DNA of 64,000 nt from Vombatus ursinus (taxonomy: Eukaryota > Chordata > Mammalia > Diprotodontia > Vombatidae), in assembly GCF_900497805.2 (NCBI RefSeq), contig NW_020954702.1:355791-419790 (forward strand). The letters run 5' to 3'. The position numbers were made by a program, and so were the translations under genes. The notes below the pieces were generated by a model, which worked only from the letters and a program-made list of their open reading frames with translations, did no database searches and had not been told where the DNA came from. Positions 1 to 12,201 of this stretch are shown in pieces (position 1 is the first letter of the stretch; each line of letters begins with the position of its first letter).

Positions 1-2550
1 AGAATTTTAGAGATGAAAAAAAAAAAACCCACGTAGAAGTCATGTTGTCCAATCCACATGTCTACAGGATGGTGAATAGCTAGACAAAAAAAACAGTCAA
101 TATCATTGTTTTTCCAAATAGATGGGAAGAGAGCAGTTGAAGTATTTGTTCCTATTAGCCAGGATGTCATTGAAATGTAAGTAGCATTAACAGCTGGCAG
201 GAGTACAGGCTTGAGAGTCAGGAGAGGAAGAAAAATGAAGCTGGTTTTTTTTTGGTTTTTTTTTTGCATCTGGTAGGGTGGAGCTATGCGGTATAAGTGT
301 GAATCTGTAATAAATTAGGTCAGTCTGATTTTTAGTTTTTTGGTTTTTTTTTTCCCCTTGAAGTACTCAGCACAGGAGCAAAGTAAGTAAAAGATAGGGA
401 TGATTCATGGCTGGACATGGACAGGTCATGTGAAGTTGAAAGGTAGGAAAATGAAGAGTTCCAGGAGGCAGTATTAATGAGTATAATGTTGCATGAAATG
501 ATAGACTGTGCAGTTTGTGGGAAAGAGGGACAATCTTGAAACCAAGGAGAAACAGTCTATGAGACCTCTTGATTCCAGAGGTTGTGGTGGACATGGGACT
601 ACAGGTTATGGAACGAGAAGTCCTTATTTCACAATGATAAGTTTTTTTTTAAAGGCCAGATTTTTCTGACAATTACTAATTAAATTTTGTGGTATCCCTA
701 CTGTCATGCTTATACCTAAGTTTCTCTTTAATGTGTATTCCTTTTCTACTTTTTTAAAAACCAAATAAATCTTCATTCCCCAATTTGTACTGCCCAGTAG
801 CATTCTTGATGTTGGCCCCTAGACTGCTAGTTTGACTTTCTGGGGTTGCCAAATTCCTCCTCTTAAAGAAACACTGCCTGATACCACTTGGATTCTCCAC
901 TTTGGTATCACTTGATAGAATGTTGTGCCTTTAAAAGTTTATAGTTTATAGTATCAAAAACAGTACTGGAGTCCTTACTTTTTCACATTGTTTTTCATAT
1001 AATTATTTGTCTAAGGTAAGGAATTTGGTTTCTAGAAACATGTTTTTAAAAATACAAAATGCAACAAAAATATGTTTGTTGATAGAAACAATAGAGACAA
1101 TATTTTCCCCAATTTACACTTTCTGTTGTGGGAGTAAATGATTCACGATTTCAAGAATCAATAGTTGTAAAAAATCATCAGTACATAAGTCCATAATGTC
1201 TACAGGCTATAAAAGCCTTTGCATCTCCTTTTGATGAGTTCTGTCTCTTTTTTTTAAGTAATATGGATATTGAGGGAAAAAAATCCTGGCCTCTTTTCAG
1301 CTGATTCTGTCATATTTTTGAGCTGGGCATCATTATGGGGCTACAGAGAAGATAATCATTTACATTGCACATGGACATAAAAGAGAGAAGGAGTTGATGA
1401 ATTGCAAACAAGTATAATTTATATGGACACAATGTGCCAGAAATGCTTTCCACTCTGTTTTACATTGCAAATGGAATGATTCTTGCCCACTCACTTGGCC
1501 TAGTGCCTGAGAACTGAAGGGAGACGCTATCCTATTAGCTTTATGAATCAGACCTCCACCTGTTCCCCGCACAGAAATTGTGCCTTACACTCTAGCACGC
1601 TAGGAGTCTCCGAGGGCCAACGAGATCGGTGACTACACTAAAACAGATACTAAATTCAGATTCCAGCCACATAGCTTCTTAATATATAAATTTCAGCACA
1701 CAGCTGTACTGACATCTTAAATAGTGTAGTCCAAATACATGGTTGTGCAATGAGGGTAGAAAAAAAAAGGAGATTCTATACAGCTAATATTAATCACTTT
1801 ATTTTCCCTGTAGCCCTTCAGATTTTTTTTGTGCATAAAGCTGTAATTCTGCGTGTAACATTTCTGCATCTGAAGGCCTCTCAGTTGCTTCTGGTTTTGA
1901 TAGGATTAGACCTGAATGAAGTATTTGGTCAGTTTAATTCACGTTGTTGCAGTGATTGCTGGCCCAGTGAATGGTGGGCCGCACTGAGTCCTTTGGTCGT
2001 TGCCAGTTTTACCATGGTCAGAAACACATAACCATTCATTTCAAAAATCCAGTTTCATTCGGGAATATGGCTTCATTCTCCTGATTCTGGGTAACTGAGG
2101 TGGTTTTTGCTTTGAGAAATCATTTGTTTTTGGAGAGCTTGTCAAATTGGATTACTGTAAACTGAAATTCAGATAGATAGTGTTTATTCTATATCCTGAA
2201 TACACACATACTGTTAACAGTTTTTGTTTGGTACCACCAGAAATCACTGAAGGAGTAGGTAGAAGTATTGAGAAATGCAGTACAGTTTTTATTAGGCCCT
2301 ACCAAATAAGTAGTTAGCAAAAAGGAGGTTTGTCTGAATTTCTCATTTCACAATCTAATACTCCAGGTCAAAACTAGGAGATCTCATCTCATCTCATCTC
2401 ATTTTGGTTTTATTCTTAATTAAAAAAAAATAAAACAACAAAGGACATCTGTTTGATCTTTCTTAGGATGTTGTAAAAGGCTTGAAAGTTACATCAGTGG
2501 ATCTGATACTACTCTACAGGACTGACAATAGTTTTAAAGACCTTTATCTC
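1..2550. other. Intergenic stretch with no recognised gene
   Basis: AT-rich, with short A and T runs (near 18-27 and 244-265) and a small ATCTC repeat at 2383-2403. The 93-codon frame at 1750-2031 matches nothing I know. A slightly less AT-rich patch around 1560-1640 was noted but not identified. Confidence 0.6.
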
Positions 2551-2895
2551 TCCACTCTGGGCATTTTGTCTGGCTGTCCCCCATGTCTGGAAAGCTCTCC
2601 TCTGCTCTGACTATTGAATTCCCTGGCTTCCTTTCAGTCCCGATTGAAATCCCACCTCCTACAGCAAACCTTCTCCAGTTCTTCTTAATTCCAGTTCCTT
2701 CCCTCTGTTAATGATTTCCTATTTATCTTGTGTATAGCTTGCTTTGTATATATTTGCTTGAATGTTGTCTCCCCCATTAGATTGTAAACTTCTTGAGGGC
2801 AGGGACCGTCTTGCCTCTTTTTATATCCTCAGAGCTTAGCATGGTGCCTGGCACACACTAGTCACTTAATAAATGTTTATTGAATTGAATTTATT
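2550..2895 (+). repeat. CR1/L3 LINE 3' end
   Basis: Typical L3 3' terminus: coding remnants for a segment like GILSGCPPCLESSPLL, then the conserved end motifs CTCCCCCATTAGATTGTAA, CTTGAGGGCAGGGAC, TGGTGCCTGGCACA and TTAATAAATGTTTATTGAAT. 5' truncated, old and diverged. Confidence 0.85.
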
Positions 2896-2924
2896 GAAAA
2901 TTTTGGCTATTTAATTTACTTGTG

Positions 2925-3000
2925 CAGCAATAGGCAAATCATTTAACCTCTCTGGGTCTTTGTTAACTCATTTGTAAAATGGGGTAAGGGAAATGGGATT
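2925..3000 (+). repeat. MIR fragment
   Basis: Motifs such as AAATCATTTAACCTCTCTGG followed by TCATTTGTAAAATGGGG match the MIR core and 3' region. Short and diverged. Confidence 0.6.
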
Positions 3001-3009
3001 AGAAGTACA

Positions 3010-3190
3010 AAGACATACATAAATACATATATTCAATATATAAGTATATGTAAATACATATATGTACACATAAACCTGTATACATATATGTATGTATCTG
3101 TTTATACAAAGTATCCCAAAAATCTTAGTGCAGTTTTAAAGCCTAATAGTTTAATTGATTAAAAAGGCACTAACACTTTAGGTACACCAT
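3010..3190. repeat. TACATA microsatellite plus mariner-type palindromic MITE, copy 1
   Basis: About 100 bp of ACATA/TATGTA repeats lead into an imperfect palindrome. The left arm reads TCTTAGTGCAGTTTTAAA; the right arm carries its reverse complement in diverged form. This matches palindromic Tc1/mariner MITEs. The block is duplicated at 3726-3890. Confidence 0.6.
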
Positions 3191-3645
3191 GTTGTTAACT
3201 GGACAGAGCAGGTTAGACACAGGAGAGTGAAGGAATCAAACAGAAGTTCAATTTCAAAGTGAGGGAAACAGCTTTTAAGCGAGGTGGGATCTAGACTCAC
3301 GTGCTGGGGTCCTACCCCTTGTAGGGGAACCCGAAGCAATGTGGGGAGATCTCAACACTTACACCAGTGGCTATGCAGTGAGCAGTAGCCTTAACAATGA
3401 GGGGTAACAGCAACAATGTGACAAATTTGATTCATAGCAGGACTTCACGACTGGAACCTGGGTACTTTGTCCAGTGCTTGTCTGAGCTGAGAGACTATCT
3501 GGTGCTGGTCAAAGCAATATAATAATTATTGATTGTGCCAGAGGGTGAGCACAAAGGATTGTTGTTATGCCAAGCTCAGGGCACAGCTTGTTTGCTGGGC
3601 TTTAGCTCTGGAAAAACATTAGGGTGGCTCCTAATGTCTTGACAC
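3191..3645. repeat. Roughly 455-bp insertion of unknown type, possibly a solitary LTR fossil
   Basis: Separates the MITE at 3100-3190 from its flank at 3648, whereas in the second copy MITE and flank adjoin. It can be read as TG at the left end and CA at the right, which would suit a solitary LTR, but the flanking duplication is weak and I cannot name a family. Old. Confidence 0.35.
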
Positions 3646-3647
3646 TG

Positions 3648-3970
3648 TTTATGCATAGAGAGAATCAGAGGAATCGTAGATACTTTTTGAGTTATTTCTT
3701 CTTTTCCTGTCTAATTTTCCTGTAAAGATAATCAATAAAAAATACACAAATACATGTATATACATATGTACACATACACATACATAAATGTATTTGTTTA
3801 TACAAGATGTCCACAAAATCTCAGTGCAGTTTTAAATATTAGTAGCTTAATAGATTAAAACTGCTCTAAGACTTTAGGTACACCCTGTATATGCGTAGAG
3901 AATCAGAGGAATTGTAGGTACTTTTTGAGTTATTTCTGGTTTTCCTGTCTAATTTTTTTTTGTCAATGTA
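3648..3970. repeat. Second unit of a duplicated microsatellite-MITE block
   Basis: 3648-3725 and 3888-3965 are direct copies (shared AGAGAATCAGAGGAAT, ACTTTTTGAGTTATTTCT, CCTGTCTAATTTT). Between them, 3726-3890 repeats the microsatellite and the MITE (GTGCAGTTTTAAA left arm, GACTTTAGGTACACCCTG right end). Confidence 0.65.
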
Positions 3971-4059
3971 ATTTCCTAAAAAAAAAAAAAAAAATTCAGA
4001 GAGACTTTCTTGAGACAAGACTACGGGATGGCAAGACAAACACACAAACACCAATTCCA

Positions 4060-5560
4060 TGACCCCTCACTCTTCCTAATCTCCAATTTAGCCCCTTTAT
4101 TCACATTTATTTCATCCAATTTCTACCTCTTCTTCCTTCCATAGAGGTGGAGGAGTTAGAGGGAGAAGGTGGTTCTGCCTTTGCAGCAGGTATTACAGAG
4201 CTTGGGAGAAGAAACCCATTTTGCCCAGAAAAAGACAGATATTTCTTCTTTTTTGTAAAAACTTAGAGGAGAGACAGGGAAATCCCTTTACCTCTTCAAG
4301 AGAGAGGCTACATACAAATGTATACAATCATCCCCTACACTAATAAGGAAAAGTCATTAAGGCAATTATTAGCCCATATAGAAAAAATCTCTCTCAGGGG
4401 GAATGCTAGGAATTTTGGCATTGAAGCTGCTGAGGTTAGATTCCACTTTTAACCTTACCTCGGATTTTAGGAATTTCTGGTGTTGTTTTGACAAAACATT
4501 GATGCTGCTGCTGCTGGCCCAGAGGCAATTCAGCTGCAAATTAGTGTAGCTGGCCTTTAGTTGAAATTTTTAGTTTTGCTTGATAATAGTTTTAGATGTG
4601 GACTTTATCCTTGGGTATTAATTTTTGAAAGATTACTCTTTTTAAAAAATCCATTTTTTTCTCCTGGTGTTGGGATTGATTACTATTATAATGTGTGTGT
4701 GTGTACAGATAGATATTTTATATAAATGCTTTTGAGTTTTAAACTGATTCCTAGCCCAATTTTTATTGATGTTGGCTAGAAGAAATTTTGTCTTACTCCA
4801 TTTTCTTGTACCTTTATGTTCCACATTTAAATGATTGTGTTTATTCACTAACTTTTTAGTAAGTTCTTTAGTTTTTCTATTGATTTATATTTTACTATAT
4901 CTCTGGATTCCTCTTTTCCTGTGCTTTGTTCATTTCATTTTATTTTGTGTGGTTTGTTAATCTACATTGAGTAGGTTATTATTCCAGCACCTTTTGAATA
5001 CATTTTCCATTTTTGCTTTCATATTTTTATATACACATACTTTTTACTCTTTCTCATTATACACTGTAATTTTTACAGATTTTATTCCAGAAATGGCTTT
5101 TAAAAAAAAGAAATTTCATTTTCAATTTCATTTTGGTCTTATTCTTATTTTTGTAGACAATTTTTTCTACTATAATCAATCTATTGTTATATTGTTTATT
5201 GGATATTATTTATACTAAATGTTTGCTTTGATTCTTATATTGGTGAGATCATGAGAATAAGTGAGTTTCTTATTTACTACATGCTGTTTCATAGTTACTT
5301 GCTACTTGTTGGTGTATGAAAAATTGTAAATGCTATTTCATGATCTGGAAATTTTATTTCTATTGCATTGGTAACAATTTGCATATTTGCCTTTTGCTTG
5401 TTTAACAAGTATTAATTACACACAGAATTGCTTTCCAGTGGTACTGTGGTTTAACTTTTAAAGTTTAGTACTTACACCGGAATTATTGGCTTGCTGAATA
5501 TTTTAAGCATGAAATAGCTTTTTGATAAGATAGATACTGCATTTATTGAAAAGTGTTAAA
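4060..5560. other. AT-rich stretch with nothing recognised
   Basis: No gene, no clear repeat. A short GT run sits at 4692-4705. Frames on both strands are short and low in complexity. Confidence 0.6.
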
Positions 5561-5564
5561 ATGT

Positions 5565-5760
5565 TATGATAGTCAAAGTACATAGAGATCTTCTGATATT
5601 AGAAGCAAATATTTTTTTAAAAATCATTAAAATGGTTTAGAGATTATAAAGTAGTGTTCGGTAAAGTAAAGCCAGGATGCATGGAGATCTCCTGATATTA
5701 GGAGTAGATATTGGCATTTTAAAAAATTATTTGGAAATTGAAAAGAAATGTTTAGTAAAG
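5565..5760. repeat. Two diverged units of a ~100-bp direct repeat
   Basis: GAGATCTTCTGATATTAGAA at about 5586 recurs as GAGATCTCCTGATATTAGGA at about 5686; flanking motifs such as GGTAAAGTAAAG and AGTAAAGTCAAG recur at the same spacing. Confidence 0.55.
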
Positions 5761-6559
5761 TCAAGATAATCTACTCTTCAAGATTCATCTACTCTTCAAC
5801 ATAAAGGAGAAAAGCAATTTGACTTTATGTATAGATGTCTGACATCTTTAAAACTAGTTAATATCAGATAGCAGCAAATATAGAATTTCAAAGCTATGTC
5901 TGCATATTAGTGAACCTGAGTCATGGCTACCACCACCACAGTTAGTGGAGACAAAGAAAATACTCATTGCAATAGAGGCCAGTAATACCTTTGCAAAGAA
6001 GGGTTCAGTTCACAAAATATTAACTTTAAATGGTCCAGAAATATCTTTTCACATATGGAGAAAGTAAGCTAGCCACACAATGGACACAGATTCAAAGGAA
6101 AAAGTCTACAGAGGATCTGGTGAGAGATGGAACAGTGGCCAAAGTGGTTATCCTTAGAAAGATAAAGTACTGGGAAATGTAAGTCACAAGGCCCTGATAC
6201 AAGAACATCATCAGCAGGAATCACATCCAGCAGAACTATCTTTTGCGGTAACCGTGCCCTAGAAAGACACACAACTGATGTCTACTTTTGAGAGAAACAC
6301 CCCAAACTAGACACACTGATTTCCAAATTCTGAACATCATTAAAAGGTTACAGCCAGGAGAGGAGCTTACTCAAGGCCCATATAACAGTAACAATGACCT
6401 CATATTTCATTCCCTGTGGATCTCTTCCCTCTAGGCTCAAAGGACCCCACATAGAGGTAAAGGTGAAGATTGAGGAATTGATTGTATCTCTGACCTTGAC
6501 AATGAATCTCCAGTGCCCATTATATTTTAGGAGAGATATGGAAGAAAGGTACAAGTTAT

Positions 6560-7686
6560 TGCTATTCTACCAAAGACAAAATAGACAGTTTTGATTACCT
6601 GAAGCTGAAAAACTGCATAGATAAAATTAATGCACCTAGGATAAAAAGGGAAGTAGTCAAATAGCGGGAGGATCTTTGATTCAAATTTCTCTGATAAGGA
6701 TTTGATATCCAAGATATATTCACAATTAATAAATATATCTAAGACTAGTGGCCATGACTGCATAGATAAATGGTCAGAGGATAGGGACAAATAGTTCTCA
6801 AAAGAACTGAAAAGTATTCACAACCATGTGAAAAAAATGTTCTGAATTGCTAACAGTAAAAGAAATGCAAATCAGAACAACCCTGATGTTTCACTTCCCA
6901 TTGTTCAAATTGGCAAAAATGAACAAAAATGGCAACAGTCAATGTTGGAGGGGTTGTGAAAAGATAGGCACACTAATGTATGGTTAATGGAGCTATGAAA
7001 TAGTACAATCATTTTGGAATGTAATCTGAGATTATACAAATAAAGTTACCAAAATTTCTATACTCTTTGAACCAAAAACTATACTTCAAAGAGACCATCA
7101 ATAAGAAGAAGGTCCCCATATACTTCAAACTATTTATAGCAACATTTTTTGTAATAGCTAAGAATTAGAAACAAGGTAGATGCCCACCAATTGGGGAATG
7201 CCTAAATAAATTATAGCACTTGAATTTAATGAAATATTACTCTGCTGTAAGAAATGGTATGTGTGATGAATATAGAGAAGCATGGAAAGATCTATATGAA
7301 CTGATGTAAAGTGAAGTAAGCAGAGTAGAAAAAGCAATATGTACACTAACTACAACAATTTAAATGGAAATAACATTGATACACCAAGAACTCAAAAGTC
7401 AATGTAACAAAATTATGAAGATCAAACAGGACTCAATTGAAGAGATATGAGAATTCACCCCCAACCTGCCCCTTGTGGAGTGTGAGGTCCATGGTTGTTA
7501 CTCATTGCACATGTTTTGGGACCTCCAATGTATTAATCAGTGGTACTGATTTTTTTCCTCTCTAAAAATACTATTTGTCATGTGGGATAACTCTCTGGGA
7601 GGAGAAGAGGAAGGGATACTTGGGATAAACCTATGGAGATGTACGAAACAGAAAATATCAATAAAAACTTACTTTAAAAAAAGTTG
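6560..7686 (+). repeat. L1 LINE, 3' part of ORF2 and 3' UTR (older copy)
   Basis: Homologous, in the same order, to the ORF2 C-terminal parts seen in the other L1 copies here: AAAAGAAATGCAAATCAGAA, CATTTTGGAAT, CCAACCAATTGGGGAATG-like, GATGTAAAGTGAAGTAAGCA. Heavily mutated; A-rich tail near 7660-7686. 5' truncated. Confidence 0.75.
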
Positions 7687-8029
7687 TTTCTATCAACAAG
7701 ACAGTGAATGCTAGATTCAGCAGCTTTCACTGGAATGTTAACAGTGATTAGAACCAATTCCAATCTGTTAGAGATATTGGAAAGATCCAACAAACCATCT
7801 GGGGCATATGCATATTTTAACCATCTGTACCGTCTGTGCTAAGGTATAAAGAAGGATAGAAACAAATATTGTTAATGAATTTTGTGAAAGCACAGGTTTT
7901 CCAAACTCAGAAGGTCCTGAAAAATTTGACTTTGCTGACTTCCCCGTACTGGAAGAATGGAAATAGTTGTTGAGACAGAAGCTCATAAAAAAGCTCATTA
8001 AAAAGTTCATAAAACTCATAAAGCAGACA
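7687..8029. other. Unrecognised stretch between two L1 fragments
   Basis: No gene or repeat identified. A 110-codon minus frame runs through it but shows no family I know and overlaps the L1 5' piece. Confidence 0.4.
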
Positions 8030-8361
8030 TAGATTCTCCCTTCATGAATTGTACTGAGGCACTTGGGGGTCCTGGAATTGGTGTTTGCCTGCTCCACCAC
8101 CTGGTGTTCAGGATCTTCCCCTTATATACTGAGTGGAGCTTTCCACTAGTTTGCTGGGATTCCTCCCGTGCTGTGCTGCCCCCCCTCCCCCAGGGCAAGA
8201 GGGACCTTTCCTGTTAATCCTTCAAGCTACCTGGGCTACCGGACTGCTGCACCCTGTCTTTCTTCTGGTTCACTGTTCTACAGTTTTTCCTTTCTGGGCT
8301 TTCAGAGTTTGATAAGGGACAGTAAGAGCGACTTACTTCTTACTCTGCCATCTTGGCTCCC
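8030..8361 (-). repeat. L1 5' UTR fragment
   Basis: The minus strand starts with GGGAGCCAAGATGGCAGAGT, the hallmark opening of marsupial L1 5' UTRs, and continues into a GC-richer, C/T-rich segment. L1 promoters lie in this part of the element, so the piece may once have carried promoter activity. The 3' limit is uncertain. Confidence 0.55.
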
Positions 8362-8699
8362 GTAAGCTAAACCTCCAAGAAATTGTTAAAGATCTATCAG
8401 CTATTATTACAAATTTGTTAAGAAGTCTGTTTTTTGTTAGATTTTTTTTTTTGCCAAACTGCTAAATTACCTTCTACACATATAGAGACTCAGAAACAGA
8501 ATAGTTGGTATATGTCAAATTGCTTCAAAACCTACAAAACCATTTGAAGACTTTTGAAAGTTATGTCAACTCAGTGACCCATTGTTCACAGCCCTGCCTG
8601 TCAGTCAGTATTGGCAGAGGCATCTCCCAGTCCCCTGATATTTGTTACATAGTCAAGTCTTCCCTTACTTATGACATTTGTACCTGTTAAAATAAAAAC

Positions 8700-8887
8700 C
8701 CCTGTGAACTGCTGTGTTGGAAGAAGCCCCAGGTCCAAAAGGGGGACCTGGAATAAGCCAGAGTCTGATCACAGGTTACAAAGATTATAACTGCATTTAT
8801 TGCCTGAGAAGAAAAGCTTGCAAGCTGGAGCAGTGAGACAGTGTTTTCAGTTGCTCAAAGGGGAGTGGGAAAAGGGTGAGGAATTTG

Positions 8888-8920
<33 letters not shown>

Positions 8921-9315
8921 TTGAGGTATTTAAGACTTTTTGAGGTACCTATGACTAAGTGGGGGTTAAGGAAGAAACAATAAATTGGGAAGTCAGGAGG
9001 AAAGTGGGGGTTTAGGGAGAAGATATCTATAAACACAATAAATTAGAGAGCAGGAGGACTGTTGCCCTTTAGATAAGTCAGAAAGCAAGATGTTTGCTTT
9101 TCTCTCTCTGCTGGTCAAGATCAAGATACAAGGGTTCAACCACTTTTGTAGATGTTGATCTATAGAAATTGTGTTAAAGTTACCTATAAAAGCTGACCCC
9201 ATCTTGAAACCATTACTAATCTTCAATGATCAGCTCGTCAATGTGTTTCTACCATGATATACTTATAATAAACTCCTTTTAATTCTGTCCCAAGTTTTCC
9301 CTCATTAATCAGGAT
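8700..9315 (+). mobile_element. Candidate solitary LTR fossil
   Basis: Contains a TATA-like CTATAAAAGC near 9185 and an AATAAA near 9269 at LTR-like spacing, and can be bounded by TG near 8717 and CA near 9310. An (AT)n tract sits inside at 8887-8915. No internal retroviral region. Family not determined; it looks old. Confidence 0.3.
8887..8920. repeat. (AT)n microsatellite
   Basis: About 12 uninterrupted AT units followed by GTATGTAT. Confidence 0.9.
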
Positions 9316-10458
9316 GAAAGCCCAAGTGAATTGTATTAAACATTTAAAGAACAATTAATTCTAATACTATATAAACCATTTGGAAAAATAGGTGAAGGAG
9401 TCCTACAAAATTCCTTTTATGACATGAACATGGTGCTGATACCTAAACCAGGAAGAGCCAAAACAAAGAAAGAAAATTATAAACCAATTTCCCAAATGAA
9501 TATTGATGAAAAATTTTTGAATAAAATGTTAGCAAAGAGATTATAGCAATTTATCACAAGGATAACACACTATGATCAGGTAGGACTTATATCAGGAAAG
9601 GAATTTTGGTTCAATATTATGAAAATTATCAGCATAGTTGACCATATCAATAACAAAATTAACAGAAATCATATGATAATCTCAAGTGCAGAAAAAACTT
9701 TTGATAAAATACAGCACCCATTCCTATTAAAAACACTGTAGAGCATAGTAATAAATGGAGTCTTCCTTAAAATGATAAGCAGTAACTATCTAAAACCATC
9801 AGCAACATTACATGTAATGGAGATAAGCTAGAAGCATTCCCAATAAGGTCAGGGGTGAAACAAGAATGTCCATTATCACCACTATTATTCAATATTGTAC
9901 TAGAAATGTTAGCTTTAGCAATAAGAGAAGAAAAAGAAATTGAAGGAATTGCAATACTCAAAGAAGAAACAAAACTGTAACTCTTTGCAGATGATATGAT
10001 AGTATACTTAGAGAATCCTAGAGAATCAACCAAAAATTACTTGAAACAATTAAAAATTTTACCAAAGTTGCAGGATATAAAATAAACCCACATAAATCAT
10101 CAGAATTTCTATATACTACTAACAAAGTCTAGCAGCAAGAGATAGAAAGAGAAATTCCATTTAAAATAACTGTAGACAACATAAAATAATTGAGAATCTA
10201 TCTGCCAAGACAAACCCAGGAACTATATGAACACGACTCCAAAACACTTTTCACACAAATAAAGTCAGATCTAAACAATTGGAAAAATATCAATTGTTCA
10301 TGGGTAGGCCAAGCTAATATAACAAAAAAATGACAGCTCTACAAAAATTAATTTACTTATTCAGTGCCATACCAATTGAACTACCAAAATTATTTTATAG
10401 GGCTAGAAAAAAATAATAACAAAATTCATCTGGAAGAACCAGAATAAAAGAGTCTAGA

Positions 10459-10620
10459 ATATCAAGGGAATTAATGGGGAAAAAAGCAAAGGAAGGTGGC
10501 CTTCCTGTACCAGAGTTAAAACTATATTATAAAGTGATAATATCAAGGGAATTAATGGGGAAAAAAGCAAAGGAAGGTGGCCTTCCTGTACCAGAGTTAA
10601 AACTATATTATAAAGTGACA
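10459..10620 (+). repeat. 81-bp tandem duplication inside the L1
   Basis: 10459-10539 and 10540-10620 are identical except for one base near the end (AAAGTGATA versus AAAGTGACA). 81 bp is 27 codons, so the duplication is in frame: [18 protein letters not shown] appears twice in one frame. Confidence 0.95.
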
Positions 10621-12058
10621 ATTGTCAAAACTATTTGGTACTGGCTAAGAAATAGAGTGGTAGATCAGTGGAATAGGTTAGGTACATATAGGTTAGGTAC
10701 ATAAGACATAGTAGTCAGTGACTATAGTAATCTATTATTTTATAAACCCAAAGACTCCAGCTTCTGGGATAAAAACTAACTATTTGACAAAAACTGCTGG
10801 GAAAACTGAAAGATAGTATGGCAGAAACTAGGCATAGACCAACATCTCACACACCATACCAAGATAAAGTCAAAAAGGTACATGATTTAGACATAAGGGA
10901 TGATATCATAAACAAATTGGGAGAGCAAAGAATAGTTTACCTGTTAGATTTATGGAGAAGGGAAACATTTATGATCAAACAAGAGATAGAGAAGATTATA
11001 AATGCAAAATGGATAATTTTGATTACATTAAATTGAAAAGTTTTTGCACAAAGCCAGTACAACCAAGATTAGAAGGAAAGCAGAAAGATGGGAAAAAAAT
11101 TTTATAGCCAGTATTTCTGATGAAGACCTTATTTTCAAATATATAGAGAACTGAGTCAAATTTATAAGAATGTAAGTCATTCCCCAATTGATAAATGGTC
11201 AAAAAATATGAACAGGCAGCTTTTTGATGGAAAAATTAAAGCTATCTATAATCACATAAAAAAATGCTCTACATCACTATTGATTAGAGAAATGCAAATT
11301 AAAACAACTCTGAGGTACCACATCACACCCATCAGATTGGCTAACATGACAAAGCAGGAAAATGATAAATGGAGAAAATGTGGGAAAATTGGAACATTAA
11401 TGCATTGTTGGTGGAGTTATGAACTGATTCAACCATTTTGGAGAGCAATTTGGAGCTATGCCCAAAGGGCTATCAAAATGTGCATACCCTTTGATCCAGC
11501 AATACCACTACTAGATCTATATCCCAAAAAAATCATTAAAAATGGAAAAATACCTACATGTTGAAAAATATTTATAGCGACTCTTTTTGTGGTGGCCATG
11601 AATTGTAAATTGAGGGAATGCCCATCAATTGGTGAATGGCTGAATCAATTGTGGTATAAGAAATGATGAGTAGGCAGATTTCAGAAATACCTGGAAAGAC
11701 TTACATGAACTGATGCTGAGTAAAGTGAACAGAACTAGGAAAACAAAGTACACAGTAACAGCAACATTATGTGATAATCAACTATGATAGACTTAGTTCT
11801 TCTCAGCAATACTATGATCTAAGACAATTCTGAAAGACTTGTGACAGAAAATGCTAACTACATCCAGAGAAAGAACTATGGAGTCTGAATGCAGATCAAA
11901 ACATTATTTTTACCTTTTTTGTTTGTTTGTTTTTGTTTTTTTTTCTTTCTCATAATTTTCCTCTTTTGTTCTGATTCTTCTTTCAAAACATGATTAATGT
12001 GGAAATATTTTTCACATGATTGTACATGTATAACCTATATCAGTTTGTTTGCTGTCTT

Positions 12059-12086
12059 GGGGAGGGAGGAGTGAGGGGAGGGAGGG
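12059..12086 (+). other. G-rich tract in the L1 3' UTR (G-quadruplex candidate)
   Basis: G runs of 4, 3, 2, 4, 3 and 3 separated by short A- or T-containing loops on the L1 sense strand. G-rich 3' UTR tracts are a known feature of mammalian L1. Confidence 0.6.
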
Positions 12087-12201
12087 AGAAAATTTGGAAC
12101 TCAAAATTTTACAAAAAAAGGATGTTAAAAACTATCTTTACATGTAAGTGGAAAAATACTATTAAGAAAATAATTAAAAATTAAAAATTAAAAAAAAAAA
12201 T

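Larger units (their letters stand above)
9318..12201 (+). repeat. L1 LINE, 5'-truncated, RT domain to poly(A)
   Basis: Starts within ORF2 and runs through reverse transcriptase (remnants of [20 protein letters not shown]; the FADDMIVYLENP catalytic box near 9987) to the C-terminal domain (AMPLL-like AIPLLDLYPKK near 11500), a G-rich 3' UTR tract (12059-12086) and an A-rich tail. Many stops and frameshifts: no longer coding. It carries an internal 81-bp tandem duplication (10459-10620). Confidence 0.9.

Noticed and set aside
1750-2031. 93-codon plus frame starting MRVEKKRRF.
   Set aside because: No recognisable domain, unremarkable composition for AT-rich DNA, no flanking splice or promoter signals.
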